Positions 25,464 through 33,431 of a stretch of DNA of 64,000 bases are shown here, piece after piece. The notes beneath the pieces were generated by a model that was not told the origin of the DNA, made no database searches, and saw only the letters and a list, made by a program, of their open reading frames with translations. A program made the position numbers and the translations under genes. Positions within the stretch are counted from its first letter, which is position 1, and each line of letters opens with the position of its first letter. Source of the stretch: Streptomyces rubrogriseus (GTDB lineage Bacteria > Actinomycetota > Actinomycetes > Streptomycetales > Streptomycetaceae); NCBI RefSeq assembly GCF_027947575.1, contig NZ_CP116256.1, forward strand, positions 620,001 through 684,000, in the 5' to 3' direction.

Positions 25464-26122
25464 ACGGCCCGTCCTGGCCCGCCGAGCTGACGGACGGTGA
25501 CATCGTCCTGAGGCCGATAAGGCTGCGCGACCAGCGGAACTGGCGCGAGGTCAACCGGCGCAACCGGGACTGGCTGCGCCCGTGGGAGGCCACCATTCCG
25601 CCGCCCGGGCCCGGCGGCCCGATCGCGCACCGGCCGACCTACCGGCAGATGGTGCGGCACCTGAGGTCGGAGGCCCACGCGGGCCGGATGCTGCCGTTCG
25701 TCATCGAGTACCAGGGGCGGCTGGTCGGCCAGTTGACGGTGGCCGGCATCACCTGGGGGTCGATGTGCTCCGGGCACGTCGGTTACTGGGTGGACGAGGC
25801 GGTGGCCGGCCGCGGGGTGATGCCGACGGCCGTGGCGCTGGCCGTGGACCACTGTTTCCGCACCGTCGGACTGCACCGCGTCGAGGTCTGCATTCGCCCC
25901 GAGAACGCGCCCAGCCGCCGGGTCGTGGAGAAACTCGGATTCCGCGAGGAGGGTCTCAGGCCGCGTTATCTCCACATCGACGGGGCCTGGCGGGACCATC
26001 TCGTCTTCGCGCTCACCGCGGAAGAGGTTCCCGAGGGACTGCTGCGGCGATGGCACCGGTCACGGCACCGCAGTACCCCCAACGCGGGGAACAGCGGCAG
26101 CACCGGCAACACCGGGAATTGA
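25460..26122 (+). CDS. GNAT acetyltransferase, RimJ type
   Basis: A ~220-residue acetyltransferase of the RimJ/RimL group (N-terminal or protein acetylation; acetyl-CoA donor). It shows V-L-R-P-I-R-L-R-D, W-L-R-P-W-E, then the CoA-binding segment Y-W-V-D-E-A-V-A-G-R-G-V-M-P-T-A. H-R-V-E-V-C-I-R-P-E-N-A-P-S-R-R-V-V-E-K-L-G-F-R-E-E-G follows. Homologous frame runs right back to the mog stop, where the only start is a CTG at 25460 in a CTGA overlap, with GGTGGGGG upstream; I place the start there. A rimJ-like gene sits at this place in the corynebacterial glp-glpR locus too. The Asn/Gly/Thr-rich C-terminus is probably disordered. Confidence 0.85.
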   Translation: MNGPSWPAELTDGDIVLRPIRLRDQRNWREVNRRNRDWLRPWEATIPPPGPGGPIAHRPTYRQMVRHLRSEAHAGRMLPFVIEYQGRLVGQLTVAGITWGSMCSGHVGYWVDEAVAGRGVMPTAVALAVDHCFRTVGLHRVEVCIRPENAPSRRVVEKLGFREEGLRPRYLHIDGAWRDHLVFALTAEEVPEGLLRRWHRSRHRSTPNAGNSGSTGNTGN

Positions 26123-26128
26123 ATAAAC

Positions 26129-26295
26129 GTTCGAAATTGATCGGGTCGTGACCGTCCCGAAGCGGATAATTTCGCGATCCTGGCAGTCGGCTGATCGGAT
26201 CGGTCACAAGAAAAGTTCGAAATATCAGCCAGATCGTGCGACACACCGGCTCAATTGGCGGATGGCCTCACGCAAACCCCTCTACCGTGTGAGGC
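26129..26295 (+). promoter_or_regulatory. AT-richer promoter region before glpR/sepX
   Basis: This 172-bp spacer is clearly less GC-rich than its surroundings. A 9-bp direct repeat GTTCGAAAT occurs at 26129-26137 and 26215-26223, each containing the palindrome TTCGAA. A 7-bp inverted repeat CTCACGC/GCGTGAG (26267-26273 and 26294-26300) brackets the GTG start. It suggests glpR has its own regulated promoter despite lying in the cluster. Confidence 0.5.
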
Positions 26296-27564
26296 GTGAG
26301 CAGCAGCGGCCTCATCTACGCAGTCATCGTCGGGGCCTGGGCCGCCTACTTGGTGCCGATGTGGCTCCGTAGGCAGGACGAGCTGAACGAGGCCCGTCCG
26401 ACCGAACGCTTCAGCACCGCCATCCGGCTCCTGTCCGGACGGGCGGGCATGGAGCGCCGGTACGCCAAGGACCTGCGGTCGCGCTCCGCCGACGAGGCGG
26501 GGCCCGACGCCGACGCCCCGGACGCCGTCACCGACTCGGTGGACGTCCGGGCCTTCGCCGTGTCCAGGACCCGACGGCACACCCGGCCGACCCCGCCCCG
26601 GCAGGCGGCGGAGCGGCCCGAAACGGCGCGCCCGCGGGCGGGTGGCCCCGAGGACGCGCCGAGACCCGGACAGTCCGCGGAACCCGGCCGCCAGGCCGGC
26701 ACCGGCGCGGCACCGGCGCGGGAGCGGGTGCCGCAGGCGCGTCGCGCACCCGTCTCACCGGGGGCCGCGGCACGGGCCCGGCGCAGCAAGGCGCTCGCCC
26801 GCCGCCGGCGCACCACCGTGATGCTGTTCCTCGCCTTCACGCTCGGCTCGGTCGTCGCGGCGGTCGGCGGGCTCGCGTTCCTGTGGGCGCCAGGGGTGCC
26901 CGCGGTGCTGCTCAGCGCCTACATCGCCCATCTGCGGGCGCAGGAGCGCCGGCGCTTCGCCTTCCAGATGGACCGCCGCCAGGCCGAGGTCGCCGCACAG
27001 CGACTGCGCGACCGCGACCCGCGCCCGCGTCGGCGCGGACCCGCTCCCGCCGCTCCCGGCACCGTCGGCGACCTCGACGCCGAGGAGCCGGACGAAGGAC
27101 CCGAGACGGAGTCCGGCGCCGGAATGTCCGCGCTCGCAGCGGACCGGCGCGCCCTGGTCGAGCAGACCGACCACGCCGAGTGGGTCGACCAGCAGCGGGA
27201 ACGCCGGGGGCGCCCGCAGGGCGACAGCTGGGACCCGGTGCCGGTGCCCCTGCCCACCTACGTGACCGCCCCGGTCGCCCCCCGCGCCACGCCCGACGTG
27301 GACCTCGCGGCGCCGGACGCGTGGAGCTCGGCCCGCTCCTCGGCCGTCGCACCCGACCAGGAGGACGCCGCCCGGGCCTCCGGAGCGGACCGGGACCGCC
27401 CGGCGGACGCGCCGGCGCACGCACCGGCCGAGGAGCGCCCGGAGGCCCCGGCCCGCAGCGGTGCCCGCCGTGCCGCGTCGGCCCGCCGGGCCCGGGAGCG
27501 GGGCCGCACGCCGCTCTTCGACCAGTACGACGACGGCGACCGTCCCCGCGCGGCCAACGAGTAG
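26296..27564 (+). CDS. sepX: GlpR/SepX-type membrane protein of the division machinery
   Basis: A 422-residue membrane protein. One helix is at the extreme N-terminus (residues ~5-22, I-Y-A-V-I-V-G-A-W-A-A-Y-L-V-P), followed by L-R-R-Q-D-E-L. A long charged Pro/Arg/Ala-rich cytosolic stretch comes next. Two more helices (~176-212, M-L-F-L-A-F-T-L-G-S ... V-L-L-S-A-Y-I-A-H-L) precede another long disordered, acidic tail. This layout and the galU/glp/rimJ neighbourhood match actinobacterial GlpR. Its Streptomyces counterpart SepX supports FtsZ-ring and cross-wall formation in hyphae and binds DivIVA. The function is assigned by architecture and synteny. GTG start. Confidence 0.8.
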   Translation: MSSSGLIYAVIVGAWAAYLVPMWLRRQDELNEARPTERFSTAIRLLSGRAGMERRYAKDLRSRSADEAGPDADAPDAVTDSVDVRAFAVSRTRRHTRPTPPRQAAERPETARPRAGGPEDAPRPGQSAEPGRQAGTGAAPARERVPQARRAPVSPGAAARARRSKALARRRRTTVMLFLAFTLGSVVAAVGGLAFLWAPGVPAVLLSAYIAHLRAQERRRFAFQMDRRQAEVAAQRLRDRDPRPRRRGPAPAAPGTVGDLDAEEPDEGPETESGAGMSALAADRRALVEQTDHAEWVDQQRERRGRPQGDSWDPVPVPLPTYVTAPVAPRATPDVDLAAPDAWSSARSSAVAPDQEDAARASGADRDRPADAPAHAPAEERPEAPARSGARRAASARRARERGRTPLFDQYDDGDRPRAANE

Positions 27565-27619
27565 CCGGAAGGGATTTTTGTGCAGGCCGGACGGGGTGCT
27601 AGAGTTTCACTCGTTGCAA

Positions 27620-27693
27620 GGGCCTGTGGCGCAGTCTGGTAGCGCACCTCGTTCGCATCGAGGGGGTCTGGGGTTCAAATCCCCACAGGTCCA
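27620..27693 (+). tRNA. tRNA-Ala (anticodon CGC)
   Basis: A full cloverleaf: a 7-bp acceptor stem with one G-T pair, a D arm with GCGC stems, and a 5-bp anticodon stem CCTCG/CGAGG. The anticodon loop is TTCGCAT, giving CGC, which reads GCG alanine codons. A variable loop GGGTC and T arm TGGGG-TTCAAAT-CCCCA follow. CCA is not encoded. A strong terminator follows within 10 bp. Confidence 0.93.
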
Positions 27694-27703
27694 CGCACAT
27701 TGA

Positions 27704-27744
27704 CGAAGGCCCCGTCCGATCATCACGATCGGACGGGGCCTTCG
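27704..27744 (+). terminator. Terminator after tRNA-Ala
   Basis: A 17-18-bp perfect inverted repeat (27704-27721 with 27727-27744) starting 10 bp past the tRNA. One of the strongest hairpins in the window. Confidence 0.92.
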
Positions 27745-27907
27745 TCGTTCCCTGGCCCAGCCTCAACTCTGGCCCCGGCACCGCCCACGCCGCCGAGACG
27801 CATCCGTGATCATGTACGGCGCAACCATCGGTGTTTCCCATGGGTCACCTGTGCGCGGTGTCACACAGTGGCACCTTCTTGTCGTCCGGGGAACGGAAGA
27901 AGCACAC

Positions 27908-29671
27908 ATGAGACCTAGCTCCCTGCGCTCGCCCTGGGCGCGTGCGGCCGTGGCCGGGGCGGCCGCCGCCGGGCTCGCCGCGGCCGGACTGGCCGGCGTC
28001 GCGCACGCGGCGGACAACCAGGTGGCGAACGGCGGGGCGCCGCTCCCCGTCACCATCACCGGCCCGGACCAGGTGGGTCTGGCGCTGGGCGGGGCCGAGA
28101 GCGAGCCCGGCGAGCCGCAGATCCGCCTGGGGCTCACCGGCCCGGGGGAGGAGCCCGACGGCGACACCGAACCACAGCCTCTCCCCAACAACGGCTACGA
28201 GATCACCGTCGACGCGACCGCGCTCAAGGGCTTCGCGAAGGTCACCCTGCCGAAGTGGTGCGAGGCGGACGGCCTCGTCGCCGTCTGCCACGAGAGCACC
28301 CTCTACCCCGGCTCCTCGTACAACCCGAGCTGGAAGATCCGCCTCGACCCGAAGGACACCGCCCAGGCCGGCGACCACGGCACCATCAAGGTCACCGGCA
28401 AGGGCGAGGGCCTGGAGTTCAACGAGCACACCGTCGACGTGCTCGTCGGCGGTCCCGAGCTGCTCAAGAAGAAGCTCCCCGCCGAACCCGCGGGCTTCCG
28501 CCCCGGCGACACCTACCGGGCCCCGCTCGGCTTCCGCAACGTCGGCAGCATGCCCGCCCACGGCGTGGTGCTCCGATACGCAGGCACCCGCGGCCTCTCC
28601 TTCCCCGAGTCGTACGACAACTGCTCGTACGCCGAGGAGAACAAGGACAACCTGATCCGCTACCGCCAGGTCGCGCTGTGCACCTTCGAGGGCGAGTTCC
28701 TGCACGGCATGGCCTACGAACTGAGCGAGCCGGTAGAGGTGAAGACCGCGGACTTCGCGCTCGGCGACATCTTCACCTACGGCTTCGACGCCGTCGGCGC
28801 CGAAGCCGCCGACGAACTGCGGGCGGGCGCCGGGCACCGGATGGGAACAGGCAGGACGCTCACGCTCGAGCCGGTCGAGAGCGGCCACGTCGGCGACTAC
28901 TCCAAGTACGCCGAGATCGACCTGCCCACGCAGAACACCTACGACCTCGACCTCACCGGTGCGCGGGTCGCGGGTGAGCAGGGCGAGACGGTCACCGTCG
29001 ACGTCCGCATGAGCAACCACGGGCCCGCCTGGATCGGGTCGCTGCGCGCGGGCGGCGAACCGCTCGGCTTCAGCGTGCAGATCCCCGAGGGTGCCAGCGT
29101 CGTCGACAGCCCCTGCCGTCCCGTGAACGACGAGACCCCGGACGTGTACCGCTGCTTCGCCGACACCCCCTTCCTGGAGGACGACGCGCGCACCTTCCCC
29201 TTCGAGCTGCGCATCGACGAGGTCGTCGCGGGCGCCAAGGGCAGGATCGCGCTGCCGGAGCACGACAACCCGTGGGAGGGCGACCCCTCCAACGACACCG
29301 GCTGGATCGTGCTGAACGGCACGGGGGACGAGGAGACGCCGGGCGACAGCGGCGGCGGCACCGGCGGCCCGGACGCCACGGGCGGTACGGACACCACCGG
29401 CGGCTCGCAGACGACGGGCGGCACCGGGACGACCGGCGGCTCGGACACGACCGGCGGCACCGCCGGCGGGACTTCCACCGCCGGGACCACCGGCTCCGCG
29501 ACCGGTGGCACGACCGGCGGCCAGTCGCCCCAGGGCGGTCGGGGTGGCGCGCTGGCCTCCACCGGCTCCGCGGTGCTGCTCGGCTCGATCGGCGCGGCCC
29601 TCGCGCTCGCCGCGGGCGGCGTCCTGGTCGTCGTCGCACGCCGCCGCAGGACGGGCGGCACCGCGGCCTGA
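27908..29671 (+). CDS. Secreted wall-anchored protein with LAxTG sortase motif
   Basis: A 587-residue exported protein. A signal peptide (~1-34, ending A-H-A-A-D) is followed by ~420 residues of beta-rich, acidic extracellular domains with paired Cys (e.g. K-W-C-E-A-D-G-L-V-A-V-C), resembling adhesin or DUF11-like modules. A low-complexity T-G-G-x repeat stalk (~480-545) follows. The C-terminus is a cell-wall sorting signal: L-A-S-T-G at 549-553, a hydrophobic helix and R-R-R-R. LAxTG is the class E sortase motif used by long chaplins in Streptomyces, so anchoring by such a sortase is likely. No sortase is nearby. The binding role is unknown. Confidence 0.82.
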   Translation: MRPSSLRSPWARAAVAGAAAAGLAAAGLAGVAHAADNQVANGGAPLPVTITGPDQVGLALGGAESEPGEPQIRLGLTGPGEEPDGDTEPQPLPNNGYEITVDATALKGFAKVTLPKWCEADGLVAVCHESTLYPGSSYNPSWKIRLDPKDTAQAGDHGTIKVTGKGEGLEFNEHTVDVLVGGPELLKKKLPAEPAGFRPGDTYRAPLGFRNVGSMPAHGVVLRYAGTRGLSFPESYDNCSYAEENKDNLIRYRQVALCTFEGEFLHGMAYELSEPVEVKTADFALGDIFTYGFDAVGAEAADELRAGAGHRMGTGRTLTLEPVESGHVGDYSKYAEIDLPTQNTYDLDLTGARVAGEQGETVTVDVRMSNHGPAWIGSLRAGGEPLGFSVQIPEGASVVDSPCRPVNDETPDVYRCFADTPFLEDDARTFPFELRIDEVVAGAKGRIALPEHDNPWEGDPSNDTGWIVLNGTGDEETPGDSGGGTGGPDATGGTDTTGGSQTTGGTGTTGGSDTTGGTAGGTSTAGTTGSATGGTTGGQSPQGGRGGALASTGSAVLLGSIGAALALAAGGVLVVVARRRRTGGTAA

Positions 29672-29690
29672 CACCGGCCGCGACGCGCGG

Positions 29691-30176
29691 CTACCGGACC
29701 CGGAGTGCCTTCGCGTAGCAGAGGCTGTCCTCGTGGAAGCGGTAGTAGCCGAACTTCCCGCAGGGCTCGTAACCGCTGGACGTGTACAGGGCCACGGCCT
29801 CCGGCTGCTTGGTGCCGGTCTCCAGCACCATCCGGATCCGGCCCGCCGCACGGGCGTCCTCCTCCAGGGCGGCCAGGATGCGGCGGGCCAGCCCGCGGCC
29901 GCGCACCTGCTCGATCACGAACATCCGCTTGAGTTCGGCGTCCCCGTCGAGATTGCCCTCGTCGTTGGCGTCCTGGCTGCGCCAGCCGCCCGAGGCGACC
30001 GGGACGTCGTTCTCGTCGTACGCGATCAGGTACTGGCCGTTCGGTGGCGCGAAGTCCGACGGGTCCAGGTGCGTGGCGTCGCCGCCGTCGCCGTAGCGGA
30101 CGTCGTACTCGGCCTGGACCTCGTCGTTGAGCTTGACGGCGTCGGGGTGGTCGAAGGGGACCCGGCGTATGTTCAT
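29691..30176 (-). CDS. GNAT family N-acetyltransferase
   Basis: A 161-residue acetyltransferase. The acetyl-CoA loop reads I-E-Q-V-R-G-R-G-L-A-R-R-I-L-A-A-L-E (~91-107). The later M-V-L-E-T-G-T-K-Q-P-E-A-V-A-L-Y-T-S-S-G-Y motif is standard for small-molecule GNATs. Substrate unknown. The start is the ATG at 30176; it is divergent from the ExoIII gene with 68 bp between starts. Confidence 0.88.
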   Translation of the reverse strand: MNIRRVPFDHPDAVKLNDEVQAEYDVRYGDGGDATHLDPSDFAPPNGQYLIAYDENDVPVASGGWRSQDANDEGNLDGDAELKRMFVIEQVRGRGLARRILAALEEDARAAGRIRMVLETGTKQPEAVALYTSSGYEPCGKFGYYRFHEDSLCYAKALRVR

Positions 30177-30244
30177 GCTTCCTACCGTATATCGATGCGG
30201 AGTCCGGAGCGGGACATCGTCCAGTGTGCCGGTATCGTGCCGGG

Positions 30245-31048
30245 ATGCTCACCGTGACCTCCGTCAACGTCAATGGCCTGCGCGCCGCCGCGAAGAAGGG
30301 CTTCGTGGAGTGGCTCGCCGGCACCTCCGCCGACGTGCTGTGCCTCCAGGAGGTGCGGGCCGAACCCCACCAACTGCCGGACCACGTCGGCGCGCCCGAG
30401 GGCTGGCACGTGACGCACGCCCCCGCGGCCGCCAAGGGCCGCGCCGGTGTCTCCCTCTACACGCGCCGTGAGCCCGACGCCGTGCGCGTCGGTTTCGGCT
30501 CGACGGAGTTCGACACCAGTGGCCGCTACGTCGAGGCCGACCTGCCCGGTGTGACGGTCGCCTCCCTCTACCTCCCCTCCGGCGAGGTCGGCACCGAGCG
30601 CCAGGACGAGAAGGTCCGCTTCATGGGCGAGTTCCTGGCCTACCTCAAGGGTCTGCGCGAGCGCGCCGCCGCCGAGGGGCGCGAGGTCGTCGTCTGCGGC
30701 GACTGGAACATCGCCCACCGCGAGGCCGACCTGAAGAACTGGCGCGCCAACAAGAAGAACTCCGGGTTCCTGCCGGAGGAGCGGGAGTGGCTCGGCCGCG
30801 TCCTCGACCCGGCGGAGGGCGGGTACGTGGACGTGGTGCGCACCCTGCACCCGGACGTCGAGGGACCGTACTCGTGGTGGTCGTACCGGGGGCGGGCCTT
30901 CGACAACGACAGCGGATGGCGGATCGACTACCACGTCTCCACTCCCGGGCTGGCCGCCAAGGCCGTCAAGGGGTACGTCGAGCGTGCCGCCACGCACGCC
31001 GAGCGGTGGTCCGACCACGCGCCGGTCACGGTGGTCTACGACCGCTGA
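30245..31048 (+). CDS. xth: Exodeoxyribonuclease III
   Basis: A 267-residue ExoIII/AP endonuclease that incises DNA 5' of abasic sites and trims 3' ends in base excision repair. Metal and catalytic motifs are V-N-V-N-G-L-R-A, L-Q-E-V-R-A, Y-L-P-S-G-E, G-D-W-N-I-A-H and the final W-S-D-H-A-P-V. The ATG at 30245 is chosen because the fold begins at L-T-V-T-S-V-N-V-N-G. It converges on the MerR gene with an 18-bp gap. Confidence 0.94.
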   Translation: MLTVTSVNVNGLRAAAKKGFVEWLAGTSADVLCLQEVRAEPHQLPDHVGAPEGWHVTHAPAAAKGRAGVSLYTRREPDAVRVGFGSTEFDTSGRYVEADLPGVTVASLYLPSGEVGTERQDEKVRFMGEFLAYLKGLRERAAAEGREVVVCGDWNIAHREADLKNWRANKKNSGFLPEEREWLGRVLDPAEGGYVDVVRTLHPDVEGPYSWWSYRGRAFDNDSGWRIDYHVSTPGLAAKAVKGYVERAATHAERWSDHAPVTVVYDR

Positions 31049-31066
31049 GGGCCCCGTCCGGTCCTC

Positions 31067-31723
31067 TCAGTCCGTTCCGTCCGTCTGCTTGCGCATCCGC
31101 CGGTCCAGCGCCAGGGACAGCTCCGCCTCCACCACGCTGCGGGCCAGCGGGCGCAGGCGGTGCAGTTCCGGTTCGGGGGCATGGCGCAGTATCAGGTCGG
31201 CGAAGAGTTCCGCGAGGGCGTCGGCGTGCTCGCGGACGCGGACGCCGGCCTGGAGGACCTCGCCGAGCGGGATGCCCTCGCGGACCAGGGCGGAGGAGAC
31301 CTCCAGCAGGCGGTGGCTGATGTGGACCAGTTCGTCGCCGTCGGTGCCGAGGTAGCCCAGCTCCATCGCGGCGGCCAGGTTCTCCGGGGTGACCTCGCCC
31401 TCGAAGCGGGCGGCGAGTTCCTCGGGGGTGAGGCGGACCGGGGTCTCCTCGGTGGGTTCGCCGAGGCCGAGCAGGTCGCCGACGTCGCGGCCGTGGTCGA
31501 AGGCGTCGGCCAGTTCCGCGATGCCGTTGAGGGTGTGGCCGCGTTCCAGCAGCGCGGCGATGGTGCGCAGCCGGGCCAGGTGGTGGTCGTCGTACCAGGC
31601 GATGCGGCCCTCGCGGCGGGGTGGCGGGATCAGTTTGCGTTCGCGGTAGAAGCGCAGGGTGCGCACCGTGATGCCGGCCAGCCGGGCCAGTTCCTCCATG
31701 CGGTATTCGTGCTTCTCGGTCAC
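31067..31723 (-). CDS. MerR family transcriptional regulator
   Basis: A 218-residue regulator. Residues ~8-75 are a MerR winged helix: Y-R-M-E-E-L-A-R-L-A-G-I-T-V-R-T-L-R-F-Y-R-E-R-K-L-I-P-P-P-R-R-E-G-R-I-A-W-Y. The C-terminal ~130 residues are a helical effector domain with no Cys metal site, so it is not a metal sensor. It is divergent from the flavin monooxygenase operon (160 bp between starts), which is its likely target. That link is inferred. Confidence 0.87.
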   Translation of the reverse strand: MTEKHEYRMEELARLAGITVRTLRFYRERKLIPPPRREGRIAWYDDHHLARLRTIAALLERGHTLNGIAELADAFDHGRDVGDLLGLGEPTEETPVRLTPEELAARFEGEVTPENLAAAMELGYLGTDGDELVHISHRLLEVSSALVREGIPLGEVLQAGVRVREHADALAELFADLILRHAPEPELHRLRPLARSVVEAELSLALDRRMRKQTDGTD

Positions 31724-31808
31724 GGCACGACCCTATGGCGTACCCGCGGTAACTTTCCTCCGTCCGACCCCTACCCATGAGTACGGAGCTGTTCTACGCT
31801 CCCATTGC

Positions 31809-31824
31809 GCCAGTGTTCACTGGC
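31809..31824 (+). promoter_or_regulatory. Palindrome in the MerR/monooxygenase intergenic region
   Basis: A 7+2+7 inverted repeat, GCCAGTG-TT-CACTGGC, lies 60 bp before the monooxygenase start and just upstream of the GGTTCC array. A symmetrical protein-binding site is likely; the MerR-type protein next door is a candidate. Confidence 0.55.
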
Positions 31825-31826
31825 AC

Positions 31827-31861
31827 GGTTCCAAGTGGTTCCGAACGGTTCCAGACGGTCC
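31827..31861 (+). promoter_or_regulatory. Phased GGTTCC repeat array
   Basis: GGTTCC occurs at 31827, 31837 and 31847, exactly 10 bp apart, and a degenerate GGTCC at 31857 continues the phase. The array ends 23 bp before the monooxygenase ATG. Repeats on one face of the helix suggest cooperative binding of a regulator. Confidence 0.6.
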
Positions 31862-31883
31862 AGGCAAGCGTGGAGGCTCCGGA

Positions 31884-33431
31884 ATGGCCGAGCACGAGCA
31901 GGTTCACGAACACGTACGGGTGGCGGTGATCGGGTCCGGCTTCGGCGGCCTCGGGGCCGCCGTGCGGCTGCGGCGCGAAGGGATCACCGACTTCGTCGTC
32001 CTGGAGCGGGCGGGGAGTGTCGGCGGGACCTGGCGCGACAACAGCTACCCCGGCTGCGCCTGCGACGTGCCGTCCCATCTGTACTCCTTCTCCTTCGCGC
32101 CCAACCCCGAGTGGCCGCGCACCTTCTCCGGGCAGGAGCACATCCGCGCCTACCTGGAACACGTCGCCGACACCTTCGGGCTCCGTCCGCACCTCCGCTT
32201 CGACTCGGAGGTGAAGCGGATGGCGTGGGACACCGAGCAGTTGCGGTGGGAGGTCGAGACCGTGCGCGGCACCCTCACAGCCGACGTCGTCGTCTCCGCG
32301 ACCGGGCCGCTGTCCGACCCCAAGGTCCCCGACGTCCCGGGGCTCGACACCTTCCCCGGCAAGGTCTTCCACTCGGCCCGCTGGGACCACGACTACGACC
32401 TCGCGGGCAAGCGCGTCGCCATGATCGGCACCGGCGCCTCCGCCATCCAGATCGTGCCGTCCATCCAGCCGAAGGTGGGCCGGCTGACCCTCTTCCAGCG
32501 CACCCCGGCCTGGGTGATGCCCCGCGTGGACCGGGCCATCAGCGGCGCCGAGCGGGCCCTGCACCGGGCGCTGCCCGCCACCACCAAGCTCCGCCGCGGG
32601 CTGCTGTGGGGCATCCGCGAACTCCAGGTGCAGGCGTTCACCAAGCACCCCGACGAGCTGGGCTTCGTCGAGCAGATAGCCAAGCGCAACATGGGCGCCG
32701 CCATCAAGGACCCGGCCCTGCGCGCCAAGCTCACCCCCGACTACCGCATCGGCTGCAAGCGGATCCTGCTGTCGAGCACCTACTACCCGGCGCTCGCCAA
32801 GCCCAATGTGGACGTGGTCGCCAGCGGCCTGAGCGAGGTGCGCGGGTCGACGCTCGTCGCCGCCGACGGCACCGAGGCCGAGGCCGACGCGATCGTCTTC
32901 GGCACCGGCTTCCACGTCACCGACATGCCCATCGCCGAGCGGGTCGTGGGCGCCGACGGGCGGACCCTCGCCGAGACCTGGAAGGGCGGCATGGAGGCGC
33001 TGCGCGGCGGCACGGCGGCCGGCTTCCCCAACTTCATGACGGTCATCGGGCCCAACACCGGTCTCGGGAACTCGTCGATGATCCTGATGATCGAGTCCCA
33101 GCTGAACTACATGGCCGACTACCTGCGCCAGCTCAACGTCCTCGGCGGCCGCACCGCCCTCGACCCGCGCCCCGCCGCCGTGCGCAACTGGAACCACCGG
33201 GTGCAGGAGCGCATGAAGCGCACGGTGTGGAACACCGGCGGCTGCACCAGCTGGTACCTCGACGCCAGCGGTCGCAACACCACCGTCTGGCCCGGCACCA
33301 CCGCCGAGTTCCGGCGCGAGACGCGGCGCGTGGACCTCGCGGAGTACCAGGTGCTGCGCCCGGCCCCCGCGGTGACCACGGCGAAGGCCGCCGACGCGGA
33401 CACCGGCGCGGACGCCGAGGTGAGCGCGTGA
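31884..33431 (+). CDS. Flavin-containing (Baeyer-Villiger type) monooxygenase
   Basis: A 515-residue FAD/NADPH monooxygenase. The N-terminal Rossmann motif V-A-V-I-G-S-G-F-G-G (G17-G22) is followed by G-G-T-W-R-D-N-x-Y-P-G-C-A-C-D-V-P-S. The BVMO-like fingerprint F-P-G-K-V-F-H-S-A-R-W-D and a second nucleotide-binding loop I-G-T-G-A-S-A-I-Q are also present. Such enzymes insert oxygen next to ketones or oxidise soft heteroatoms. The start ATG has GGAGG upstream. Its stop overlaps the hydrolase start (GTGA), making it the first gene of a three-gene operon with an esterase and a dehydrogenase, as in the mymA operon of mycobacteria. Substrate unknown. Confidence 0.9.
   Translation: MAEHEQVHEHVRVAVIGSGFGGLGAAVRLRREGITDFVVLERAGSVGGTWRDNSYPGCACDVPSHLYSFSFAPNPEWPRTFSGQEHIRAYLEHVADTFGLRPHLRFDSEVKRMAWDTEQLRWEVETVRGTLTADVVVSATGPLSDPKVPDVPGLDTFPGKVFHSARWDHDYDLAGKRVAMIGTGASAIQIVPSIQPKVGRLTLFQRTPAWVMPRVDRAISGAERALHRALPATTKLRRGLLWGIRELQVQAFTKHPDELGFVEQIAKRNMGAAIKDPALRAKLTPDYRIGCKRILLSSTYYPALAKPNVDVVASGLSEVRGSTLVAADGTEAEADAIVFGTGFHVTDMPIAERVVGADGRTLAETWKGGMEALRGGTAAGFPNFMTVIGPNTGLGNSSMILMIESQLNYMADYLRQLNVLGGRTALDPRPAAVRNWNHRVQERMKRTVWNTGGCTSWYLDASGRNTTVWPGTTAEFRRETRRVDLAEYQVLRPAPAVTTAKAADADTGADAEVSA

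Noticed and set aside
27620..27750. tRNA-Ala 3' end as an attachment site for an integrative element
   Set aside because: No integrase, no repeated copy of the tRNA end and no change in base composition downstream were seen.
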